DNA of 64,000 nt, from contig NC_090699.1 of assembly GCF_040954835.1 (NCBI RefSeq), positions 16,795,817 to 16,859,816 of the forward strand, given 5' to 3'. A program made the position numbers and the translations under genes. Shown here one piece after another: positions 25,955 to 38,200 of the stretch (its first letter is position 1; every line of letters begins with the position of its first letter). Origin of the DNA: Lepisosteus oculatus (taxonomy: Eukaryota > Chordata > Actinopteri > Semionotiformes > Lepisosteidae). A model generated the notes under the pieces. It ran no database searches. It was not told the origin of the DNA and saw only the letters and a list, made by a program, of their open reading frames with translations.

Positions 25955-26221
25955 TCAGGGTCGGTGGTCGGGGCAGGGAGGGGGCCGCGACGGCGGTGGC
26001 CCGGGCGGCCCGGGCGGAGCGCGGGCAGGCGGGGGCCCGGGGGGCGGCCGGCTGAGGGACGTTCCCCGGGAGGGCGGGGCGCTCTGGGGCGGAGACGCGG
26101 GGCTGGCGATCAGGGGCACGTGGTCCTGCGGCGGGCGGTCGGGGCTGGGAGTGCGCGGAGGAGCGCGGGGAGGGGCGCGGTTCGCTTCTTCTTTCACCCG
26201 GGTGAAGTTAATGCAGCGCCC
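25955..26221 (-). CDS. antxr1-like: antxr1-like exon 18: proline-rich C-terminus and stop
   Basis: Starts [10 protein letters not shown], conserved in the family, then runs into a Pro/Arg/Ala/Ser-rich tail ([20 protein letters not shown]) ending at TGA 25955-25957. The exon is exceptionally GC-rich and CpG-dense compared with AT-rich flanks. A long proline tail is the hallmark of the long ANTXR1 isoform and is absent from ANTXR2. Confidence 0.93.
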   Translation of the reverse strand, partial: GRCINFTRVKEEANRAPPRAPPRTPSPDRPPQDHVPLIASPASPPQSAPPSRGTSLSRPPPGPPPARAPPGPPGPPPSRPPPCPDHRP

Positions 26222-29200
26222 CTGTGCGGGAGGAAGAACAGGCAGAGCCCAGCGTGAGGAGTCAGGAAGGGAGCAAGCGGCACATTCGGGAAGAAATAAC
26301 CAGTGAAATGAATAAACCGTAAAAAAAACAACAAGATGGGGCAGTATTGGGCAAAATCTGAAATGAGAATGATCGAACTGTAACCGATAGTTTCTTGCCC
26401 GCGGTTTGTTCTGCTGGTATCATGCATGTTTGTTCCTTTTCACCACGGTCTTCTTGGCTACACATCCTTAAGTTTTTCATAGGTTCCCTAATCATTTACT
26501 ACCAAGTTATACAATTCTCTATAAAAAGAAAATCACATGGTGCATACAAGTATATAATATAACCCCAGTTCTCACAAGCTCTGTTGCAGCAGCACTGTGG
26601 AAATGTAGTCCTCACTGACAAGTGCCCTCTCTGATTTTCTTGGTCCACTATAGCGAGTGTGTTTTTCATCAGGCCAGCTCTTTGATCAAATTCTGTTTTG
26701 ATCACAGCATGAAATATCAAAACACAACCAATTGTGTCCTTATATTTAAACCAGGAAAGTCTGTGAACAACCTACTGGCACTTATTCCGAGCATTCATTG
26801 AGAAAGTGGGAGGTGATAACTTGATATCCCTACCAACAATAACCTAATGATATACAGAACAGGGGAGAAATGTAGATTAAAAGAAAAGACAAAAAATGTA
26901 AGATGATTAATTTCAGACACAATTTCATGGAGTCATCAAGGTTTCGCCACTGGTTTCTAAACATGTTGACTACAGCAAAAAGCACAGCAACACTTAATGT
27001 ATATCCAGCCCGTTTTGGTACACAATCAAGTAAGAACCCCTAAATCCTTCTGAATTACTTTCACATGAGTTACAATGAGAGGGGCCGTCAGTGTGTTGCC
27101 AGTTTCTGCCACGCTGTTTGATCACTTGTCAGACAAACAGATGGAGAGTTTAAAGGCCATGAGCCATATTGTGACAGAAGAGATTCCCTTCTTTGTTGGG
27201 TGTGCTTTTAGCTCTGGATTAAGGGTAGAAAAGGAATGGCCTAGTTTTTTTAAATACAAAGAAAAGCCTTCTGTCCCAGAAGAGGGCATGCTAAAAAAAA
27301 CCCCCACAATACTTGACATATATAATACAATGCATATATCTATATTGTAGCGTAACATTCTGTGGCAAGCGCAAAATAATTCAACTCTGCAGATCTAGAA
27401 GAACAGCCAGAAAGTGCCCAATCGAACGTACAATTTGTGATTGGTGGTGATGTCTGGAGGAACGAAATGCATTAATGTCACATCCTGTGAATCGCTCTGT
27501 CCTGCTACCTCCTGTAAAAGACATTCTACTCTGCCTCCGTCCGCAGTCGGCTTCCCTCTAAATGCCTGGCTGTGTTTCAGTTAGGCTGGGTAAGGAGGGC
27601 AGCGCCGCTTGAAATAAATGTTTCTCCTGCGGTTTCTGTCCTACGAAGAGCAGTAACCCGTTTTCACGGCCGTCGCCGCGCTGCTAGAGAAATCCCGACA
27701 GGCTAACGAAGACTGACAGTCGTAACGCTGCCCATGCACCTCCACTGCCATGTTGTGCTCCCGCTGTGTGGCATGCATTTAATCTTTAAAGCACCGTGTC
27801 AGAGTCGCATCGGTTCAGCCGCAGTGAGTGATCTAAACCGCGGCCACGGTCTCTCCCCCCGTCTCCAGTCGGAAGGCCAGCCTGTCCGTGCAAGCGAAGG
27901 GGAAGAGGCAAGCTTCCTGAGCTCTGGGGCTCCAGCTGACTGCCTGGCCGGGACCAGAGAGGGTGGCTGAAGCACCATATGGAAAGAGCTCCCCCCCCAT
28001 CTCCTCCCGCATCTGCACAGTATTCATGAGGCTCCCCTCTCAGTCCGGCCATATGTTCGCTCTTGTGCGGGGCTGTTGCTGTGCTGCTCACCAAATTGTC
28101 CTTTTCGCTGCGCACGAGCACTGAAACGGACGGGCTTGCCCCCAGCCTGACTCCACCGAATCAATCAGGGCCCCCCTCGCCTCCCTCACAATGGTCCCTC
28201 ACAATAACACGCCGGCCTCTGGTTGTAAATGGCCTCATGTCACGTTAGGGGGGCTCTCTGTTTAATAAGGTATTAAAACAGACCACCAAGTATCTGCTTT
28301 CTGGGCCACCCCCCCTTAGTGAAACCTCAGAAGAAAGCCACGTAGGATATCAATGGAAAGACCTGGAGAAGCATTCCTCTCTCCTTGACATGTAAATTCA
28401 GGGAAATAAAAAGTTCCCCTGGTAACTGGATTCAGTCTCTTGGAAAACGATGTCTCACATTTTAGCCTGTGTCAGGAATAAAACAAACCAAGATAAAACG
28501 CACACAAAAACTCTTGAAATTGTCTTTGCGATTTCTTTTCTGCGGGGAATGTATCAATTGGCCAGTAGGGACCATTGAAGCTGAGCACTTTGACCACAGT
28601 TCCTTTGGCAGAGGATAGACAAAAGAAGGACAAAGACAGGCTTCAAGTGGGCCTCTTATTCAGTCAGTAATTACAGCAACAACTGGACAATAAAACTAAC
28701 TCCTCACAGAAGCAGCAGCGCAGTGTCTTTGATGTGGCCTTTTGGTAAAGGATTTGACCCAAACGTTCCTTCAGTATATCCACATCGTTCTACACGGTGC
28801 CAGGAAATTGTGATTGCAGTTGTTTTAACATGGGAGCAGGCAACAGGACACTTGACATTTTAAAAAGCCAAATGTCGGCAAACGGAAAACAATTCAAATG
28901 TACATGGATATAATTGCTGATAAAAATTAATAATAAATCTGTTAATACAAAACTTCCGCTTTCTGGAGTACGTCTCTGTCCATATATTGTTGACAAATAG
29001 CATGTTAGAAAACAGTGATTATTGTACTTAATCCATCCACCTTTCTTCTAACTGTTTAATGCAATACAGGGCTGTAGGGGAGCCAGAGCCTATCCCAGCA
29101 AGCAACGGGCACAAGACAGGATGCACCCTGGATAAGACATCTGTCCATTATGGGACAGACACACTCACACCAAAGGGACAGTTTTCCCAGAAGCAGGTAG

Positions 29201-32200
29201 CAGCAGCCCAGGAAATGAACCCAGGACCGCAGCACTGCAAGGCTGCCATGGCAACCACTGCACCATTGGTCCATTGCGCCACCTCTGTGGTATTTTATAA
29301 AAAAGCAAAATAATCATTTTTGAGTCTGAGGGCCAGTGCTGAAGTCAGCTATGAAAACAAACACATTTCGTAACAGGTTTAACTCTTTGTCGGACAGAAA
29401 ATTTCCACACAAACTCTCTGCAGCTACTGAAATGACAAAAACATCTTTAAGATACACCTGGAAGGTTTAATTGCTCTCCTGTCTCCCATATAACACGCAG
29501 ATCTTTCCAAACCCAAACAAAGCAGCTGTAGAGAGCTCTTCCCCAGCCACGCAGGGTGTGTACTTTTTTTTCTAAACCAGGGTTTGAGAGAAGAGAGGAG
29601 AGGGGAGTCTCTTAGAGACACATGAACATGCCACTGTGTCTCAGGGTCAAGATGACATTGAGCAGCAAACTGAAATCCATTACTTCAAGCTGCAGGTGGG
29701 CTGAGAAAATAGCACTCTGTAGACACACTGAGGACTTTAACAGGCTGTTTTCCAGTACAAAACCAGTGTTCCCTTACATTTTGCAATTTAATGAGAGTTG
29801 GACATTAAAGTGAATTTAGTTACAGAGCTTTTGCCTTTTTACACAGAAGCACTATTTAAAAAAATGCCATTATTAAATATGGATTAATTCTGACTACTTT
29901 GCTTGTAATTGAAAGGAAGTTATTTCCCTGCATATAGCAACACAGGACACTCAAACCAAGCTTGAGTGAATGGTACTATTCAGTGCCTCATTACCATGAC
30001 TAACTCCTTGGTGATAGAATAATGCTTCATAGCAGACACATTGTTTGCACTGTTGTTCTGCTGAACCACTGCAAAGCCACAATGTGGAGAAGCCACTACA
30101 GCACAGCACATGGAACTGAAAAGCTTCCTCCAAGCACAATGTGTAGTATTTTTTAAAGATCATATAATCCTTAAGCAGAAATATTACAGGTTTTTCATGA
30201 AAGCATTCACACATTTTTTTTTCATTTTGAAACTTGATAGGCCTTTTTCCTGCAAAAGCTAACACAATAAGACTTGAGTTCTAAAAGAAAAGCTTCTTCT
30301 CAAATAAAATGTTTTAATTTTAAGCTTATTAATGTACTTGTTCACTAAAAATGACTTTTTATTTTTCTCCTAATTCTGAAATTAAACAAGTATTTTCATG
30401 AAAGAAACAACAATTTGGATAGGATAGGACCTTTGCCTGTTTTCAATTTAAATGTATATTATTCCTACTGTTTAATTAGAAATCTATATTTATAGTTTTA
30501 CATTTTCAATTCTTGTCTCAAATAAAGAATGGTTACAAAAGCTTACATTGTATTTTTTAATTAGGCTGATTTTAACTACTAAGATGTAAAGCAGACAAAA
30601 CAAAAAAGACAGACTTTTCCACTGTGGGGTAAAAGATATTTTACTGCAGCATTATGTGCTTTGAAAAAAACTATTCAAGACAGATAACGTTATTCAAAAC
30701 ATAGTCACAAAGGGAGTGGAATCACATTGCAATACTCTTCTGCTTGGGTTCAGATAAACAATATACTGTGAACTGGTCTGGCCTGGTTCACAGACACAAT
30801 GCAGCTGCTGACCACTTCAGCCACAGCATTCTTAAGCAGCATTTCAACAAACCAAATACTCCCTTCTTCATTTTAACCCTCACACTATTGCAAGACCAAA
30901 ACTTTCCCTTTGATCCAACCCTAACCCAATTTCTCTAATCCTACCTCCAACTTCGAACCTATCTGTTATCCCACCTCCAACTCTTGCACTAGCCTTAACC
31001 TTTGCCTCACCATTATCCTGACCCTAACCCTAACCTCAAAATACAACACTAAACTTTGACCTAAATCTATACAGAACACAATCTCCAGTCTTAACCTACA
31101 CCCTCACCATCCTTCCACAACCTAACCTAAGCTTTACCCTGCCATTGACCTACCCTAATGCAGCCCTAACCCTAATTCTTGCTCTAATACCTACCCTGAT
31201 ACTGGCAACAAGTCCATTTTGTGATACAAAATTTAAAAAGAAGAAGTGTCTCTTTTTTAAAAAACATCTTTGAATAGAGGAGTCTAAGGGTCTCTGCCAA
31301 GAAGGTCTGACTTAAATCCTACAATAGCCCTTTCTTTAAACATAACCCATGATTCACTCTTAATACTAACCCTAAACCTAGCTTCAACTCAAACATTGCC
31401 ATTACTCTAACACAAAGCTTAACTCCAGTCATAACCCTAAATTTAGTTTAAGCTGTAATTGCAAATCCAAAACCATGTGTAACAGTAACACGTACCCTTA
31501 CTCCTGCTCAGACTTTATCTTCAACCTGAAAACACGGTGCATGTGTTTTAATCAAGGAGTCAAATCGCACTGAGATTTAGTTCAGGTTCTACACCTGCTG
31601 ATCCGATGATTTTGAAGAAGAGATGTAATCTGAACCAGTTCACGCCAGCCCCTTCTGAGACCATTGCTGTCTCAGCAGTGACGAGCATGAAAATGGTTTG
31701 AAAAAAAAATGGTTTGAAATTGATCACTAAAATGAAATACTACAAAATTCCAATAATATAAAAATGTATTTCTGACCTGCAGATAACTTTTCCTTAACAT
31801 CTGATTATATTACTAACAGTAATGTCCCTCTTACTCCACAGTAAGTGAGTTTTGCTTTTCAAGAAAAAATAGTTCAGCCATCTAGGAATTTGGTCAGTTT
31901 ATATTCTGCCAAAAAGACAGCAGACTTTGACATATTAATTGATTGTAATAAAACATTACATTCGATGTACATACCTGATCCCCAGGCTGGGGCCTCATGA
32001 GGGACACCTGATCGTAGCCTCGACGAAACAGCGCCCACAGAGCGTCCAGTTTACCCTGCGAAACACAACAGGAGACCCGTCAACCCCAAACACAGCAGCT
32101 TCAGGGAGCATCCTGCTCTTTGCACTGCAGGTGAACTCAGAGTCTGTCACCTGGATGTGTGTGAGAGAGTGTGTATTACCTGGATGTGTGTGAGAGAGTG

Positions 32201-35200
32201 TGTGTTACCTAGATGTGTCTGTTTTAAGAGTGTGTTACCTGGATGGGTGTGTGTGAGAGAGTGTGTTACTTCGATGTGTGTGTGTGAGAGAGAGTGTGTG
32301 TTACCTGGATGGGTGTGTGTGAGAGAGTGTGTGTGTTACCTGGATGTGTGAGAGAGTGTGTGTGTTACCTGGATGAGTGTGTGTGTTACCTGGATGGGTG
32401 TGTGTGAGAGAACGTGTGTGTTACCTGGATGGGTGTGTGTGAGAGAACGTGTGTGTTACCTGGATGGGTGCGTGTGAGAGAGTGTGTGTGTTACCTGGAT
32501 GGGTGTGTGTGAGAGAACGTGTGTGTTACCTGGATGGGTGCGTGTGAGAGAGTGTGTGTGTTACCTGGATGGGTGTGAGAGGACGTGTGTGTTACCTGGA
32601 TGGGTGTGTGTGAGAGAACGTGTGTGTTACCTGGATGGGTGCGTGTGAGAGAGTGTGTGTGTTACCTGGATGGGTGTGTGTGAGAGAGTGTGTGTGTTAC
32701 CTGGATGGGTGTGTGTGAGAGAACATGTGTGTTACCTGGATGGGTGTGTGTGAGAGAACATGTGTGTTACCTGGATGGGTGTGTGTGAGAGAGTGTGTGT
32801 GTTACCTGGATGGGTGTGTGTGAGAGAACGTGTGTGTTACCTGGATGGGTGTGTGTGAGAGAACATGTGTGTTACCTGGATGGGTGTGTGTGAGAGAGTG
32901 TGTGTGTTACCTGGATGGGTGTGTGTGAGAGAACGTGTGTGTTACCTGGATGGGTGTGTGTGAGAGAACATGTGTGTTACCTGGATGGGTGTGTACCACT
33001 TTCTCTGCTGTGGCTGCCTCCTGCTGCCCTGTTTCCTGGGTCTGGGCTCATACGGTTCAAACTCTTGCTCTGGCATTTTGATGACGGCATTTTTGGGTTT
33101 TTCTAGTTTCGCTCCTTCTTCTGTAGACCCTTTCCCTCCCCAGCGAACCTGAAATTTGCATACACGCTTGAAACTTGAGCTACAACCTGTGCTTGAGACC
33201 AGCTCATAAAAATGATATGAGCTTTAAAAACAGTCATCAGATTCTGGAACCTACTTCAAAGGCATTCCTGCCATGTGTGCTGCAATGATGGAAAAAAAAA
33301 AACTCTCAAAGCCATTTACAGTATAAGCTTGTTTACGATGAAAGAAATCATTAATCTTGTAGTAAAGGTTCTTGTTCTGAGCACTAATTAGACATAAGCT
33401 TTACACTAGAGTTCAAGCCAGAGGCAAGAGACAACAGGGTCAGCACTGTGTTTCCTTTAACGTGATCTCTGCCATACAAACAACAGAGCACACCAAGGAA
33501 CCTTACTGTTCTCGCACAGCTCTATAAACTCCAAATACCACTTGCCTCCATTCTTTTTATTCCCCCGACACCTCGCCCTCCATAGTACGACGCGTCAACA
33601 GTGGGCCACTTCTTCTTAGGCATCCCGTCCTCATCGTCTGACTCCTGAGCACAGACCAAGCAGCTCTCATCAGAACTCAAAGAAAATGAACGTCAGGCCT
33701 CAGCTCCAAGACTCAGGGCCCTGGAGTTCTTTCCATTATCAGCACGTTTGCAAGGATCTGGATTGTCTTCAACTATTTCAGACTTACCATTAAAATGATG
33801 CCAAATCTATGACTTCCCAAGAAGCAAGAATAAGTCAATGTGACTGACAAATAACTTAACACCAATGTGCTCCTTCCCTGGGATGTTTCTAAAAACAAAC
33901 ATACTAACATTTTGAAAGGAACATTTGAGTATAACTACTGCATTTTAAAGCAGGCCTGCGGTTATTCGTCTAAAGATAAGGCTTGATATTTCAGAATCCA
34001 TTGGACCTTCTAAATTATGAAGCCAAACTTAAAAATATCTGGCCAGTAACCAACATGACAAATTTCTAAATCTGTACATCATGGTTTGTCATTTAAATTA
34101 AAAATTCTAGAGAAGCCGATATATGCACTCAGGCCTTAGTGTCAAAGGAGTTTGGCTCAAATCCTCAAAACACAGACGTACAGTGGAAAAGAAATTCAAC
34201 AGACACTACAGCTGTTAGCAGCTACCCTCTGGGAATGAACAAGAAGTCCATTATATTTTCCTGCTCTTTTCAAAATGCGTTGACTTCTATTAACAGACAG
34301 TTAATCCCTTCAGTGGCAGATCCAGCGCAATTAATGCTTCTTTCTCTCCACCAGCTTTTCTGCACAAAGCTTATCTACTCCACTCATGCTTTTTTCTAAA
34401 AAAATAAATGCATTTCATCATTTAAAATTCATAACTGTACAGTATGTATGACACTTGCAAAACTCAGCTGGTTTAAAAGGGAAAAAAACCTGAACTGTTT
34501 CCTTAACTGATACAGTATATTGATAAAAACGGTTATTTTTTTAAATTGGTTACAATCCCCTGGGACATACATGCGAGCCTGTTACAGAAGGTGACATCAC
34601 CCCCCCTGGAACCTGGACAGCACTGACGTGGGCCATCTGGGAAGTGGCGCTGTGTGTTTCTGAGGCTGAAGCTGCCCTCGGGCGGCCCTGATTGAATCTC
34701 AGCATGGAGAGGTGCTGCACTCGTCACAGACGGTATGCTACAGTAGGCCTTGTGTATCTATACTTGCTGTATAGCTGTAGTCAGGACCTGGTGAGATCAG
34801 AGGAGGATGGCTAACTTACCGGCTCAGGAGGAGGGGGTGGAGGCGGCTCTTTGATCACCTGTAACACAAGGCAGTGTAAGACGTTAAACTCACTGTAGCT
34901 GGGACATATCAGCACGCAATCAAAATCCACTTATTTTGAATGCTGTGGCAACAGAAATCAAAGTGTGCATTACTGCAATAGATCTGTGGAGAAATATGAT
35001 AGGATCAAACTTCTCGGATCAACTCTATCGTCTGGTGCTGCACCCAAAAGCTGAGGTATGAAAACGTATCCTGGCATTTAAACTTTAAGAGCATACAGAA
35101 TACCACACAGTCAACAACACAAGCTACACACGACTGCTGCGTGTTTGCCTCCTTACTTTGAGAAGGTAAATGATGTCTCTGAACTTCTGTTAAGGATGTC

Positions 35201-38200
35201 TTCCCTTCTAGCTATTTCAAGCCATTAGGGTTCAGCGTAGATAAGACTAAAATGACAAAGCAATGAAACTCACCACAGTGCAACACAGAGGCCAGAACCA
35301 CCACATCAGTAAAAGTGCCAATAACAAGAACAGGACCAGAAGAGTGATCAAAAGAATTGTTCCGTCAAACTGCAGAGAGGATAAAACAAAACCACAGTCT
35401 TGAATCTTAGCGCACGTAGATGAGCAACAAACACAGTTGTGAATTTTTGTAAAAGCAGTAAGAAGATTGCTGTGTGAAAAGCACATGCAGTAACATATCC
35501 CCTGATACTGACTGGCAGAGCCGCTTGGCAGCTTTGGATATAAAGTACCTTCAAACCACCACAGCCAGGGGATTAAAATGGCTGCAGAGCGAGGGGTCTG
35601 AGGAAACTTACTCAAGAAAATGGAAACCCTCTGAGCAAACCAAGAGAGGAGGAAGAGCAGGAGGAGGAGATGGAGTCTGTACAGGAAACGAAAAGAGCAG
35701 GAAAGCAAGAAATCTTTCAGTATCGAACTGAACTCAGAGGACAGTGAAAGTGAAAGTACAAAGAATACTAGAAAGAGGAGATGGCCTTTCACTCCTGAGG
35801 AAAGACCGTATTACACATTCATTTGGGGGATAGGTAATTAAGTATATTTAGGCATGCAAAGGTTGCTCAGTGAACTGATCGACATGCTGAGTCAGCTCAG
35901 AATTAGAAAGAGATCTGGAGCTGAGGCTGACGTCTTTTACTTACACATTCTGTGCTGGTAATGTGGACAGAGCTGGTGATGAAGGTCAAGCCCTCATTCA
36001 TGCTGACCTGCAGATAAACAACTCTGAAAGAGAAGCACAGTTTTGAAATTAAATTATTCACTGGCTAATTTTGTCACGTTTCAAAGAGCTTCTCTTTAAT
36101 CTGCGTCTGCACATCACTTAAGTGTGTGTTTTCCATGTGCAAGAACTGAATACATCAACCTTACAGCATTAGCTGAATGGAAGCAAAAATTAATAAAACT
36201 GTCAGATGAATAAAGAGATGGAGAACAGAAAAGATCCCAACAAATTCTCTCTGACAGCTGCTGCAGGGCAACACACAATATGATTGTTTAAGCATGAAAG
36301 ATATTTGCTTTATGGTACCAAACCATCTGAAAACATCTCTGTGGTGGAAATTATTTATCCCAGCATCTTTTAGAGCATGTGCACACATTTAAGTCTCCTC
36401 TGCTTGGCATCCAAAAATAGCAAAGTCTTTCCTGTACTAGTACTAGTTTCAACTTGCCCTTTTAATGAGAAACTACAGACTGTCAAAACCTTTTATCAGA
36501 ATAATTATACATCTAAGAATTTTCTAGAACTCGGGTCAAATGAACTGCTAACATAATAAACTGACAAAATATAGACTACTCATAAGGTAATCAATAATTT
36601 CAAGCAAAACAGTGTTATGCTGCAAGAGCCACAGAAAAAACAACACAGGAAGGATTGTAAAGGAAAAAAGACCACTCAGCTCAACCTGCTTGTTTGGTAG
36701 CTTGGTAGCTAATTTGAGTCTAAAATTTCATTTCAAGATCCCGGAGTTTGGGCTTCAATCGCCCAGGTCAGAAACCTGTTTCAGACATACACAACCCTTT
36801 CCATCTGTGTACCACACCAATTCGCCTTTAGGTTTCATTTTTTGTAACCTCATGTCCTTGTTTCACTGCCGAGTGCAAAATAGTTTCTTTAGGCTGAACC
36901 TGTCTGTTAATCTTAGGATATTATTTATTTGCATAAAATCTCAGTAACCTAGTCCACATACGATAATCTCATGAGATCAGGAAGCATTCTTCTTTGAACT
37001 CTTTCTAAGACTAAACTAAATATGATTTTTTTACACAAATATCTTGAAACTATATCTGACTTGCCTGTCACTGCACTCCTGGAAAACTTGGTAAATAAAA
37101 AATGTGAAATTGCAAGTTGCGGATATAATTTTGAGATCCTAAAGATATGTTATCAGCAAGTAAACTTCATTTCAGAATCTACATAGTTTAGAACAAACAC
37201 TGCAAACAAGAGTAATGTACATATAAAATATACATATCAAGTTCTAGTATAATGACATTAATTAAAGAAATTTCAGAACCAAGGTTTCTGAGGAACATTT
37301 TTTTTACTAGGCACTTAACTAGAAAAGCAGTAAATCGTTTTGATTTCACAACATAATTTAGGGAGAAAACTCAAAGGTAAATTGGGTACAATTTGTCATC
37401 AGAGCATGGCATGTGAAAAAGATTACAAAAAGGTATTTTACTCTTTTGGTCTAACCATGGACCTTTGTACAGCGTGAGAAGAGCTGTGTCAGAGGAACAT
37501 CAGAACAAGAGCAGCTGAACAGGAGGACAGATTAAGCCACTGCAGCCATTAGTATTATACTAGAGCAGGAGAATCAGGCAGTGATACTGTTTCACGAGAC
37601 TAGATAATTTCCGAAAGTTCTTAGAGAAACACTAATAAAATGTAAATTGGAGAAGGACTTTTGTAATGTCGTAAAGGTCATGGGAAAAAATAACAATAAA
37701 GCTGGAGATCTTCTTGTTCTCTCTTGAGAAAAGATGTATAAGTGGATATTGTTCCAAGGCGGCAGGAGAGGTGTGATCTTCTAGGACTGGGACGACAAGG
37801 GAAGGCAAGTGTTTCTGTTCCATAACTCACTCTCAGTCAGCAAAAAGCAATTTGGGCACACACTCAGCTCGTTGGCACACTTGTTAATGTTAAAACAGTG
37901 AGTCTTCGATCTCTGCTTTCGTAAAAGGCAACTCACAGGTTGCACAGAAAGGAACTCCTTTTTAACGCCTGTCTGGGGGACTGGGGAATCCTGAGAAATG
38001 AACTACTTTACACAAAAGCTGGTGGGAGTCTGGAACAGGTCCCCCGGCCATGCTGTCAAAGAAACCAAAGGAAACAAGTGAGCTATAGGGACTGGGTGTC
38101 CTCCTCTCATCTGTGTACTTCCTGACCCTGTGGCTTGTGCTTTAGCTGTGGGTCTCCATATAGCCTTCCAATGAGATCTCTGATTCCTACTTTAACTGTC

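Larger units (their letters stand above)
26222..31974 (-). other. antxr1-like intron 17 (5.75 kb)
   Basis: Holds a CpG-richer block at 27600-28260, a reverse SINE at 29035-29285, telomere-like CCCTAA-rich sequence at 30890-31450, and otherwise AT-rich unique sequence. No coding exon is needed here, because exons 17 and 18 join in phase 0. Confidence 0.7.

Noticed and set aside
32145..32994. CRISPR-like regular spacing
   Set aside because: Units are contiguous near-identical tandem repeats with no unique spacers, in vertebrate intron DNA.
32157..33152. Repetitive plus-strand frames ([10 protein letters not shown]-type repeats)
   Set aside because: Shadow translation of the minus-strand splice-donor minisatellite.
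35247..35792. 181-codon minus-strand frame as a single-exon membrane protein
   Set aside because: Only 35274-35369 is coding (exon 13). The upstream part is intron that happens to stay open.
36008..36023. Later acceptor for antxr1-like exon 12 at the internal ctgcag
   Set aside because: Would drop VVYLQ-type residues conserved in position and leave the split codon from exon 11 unpaired.
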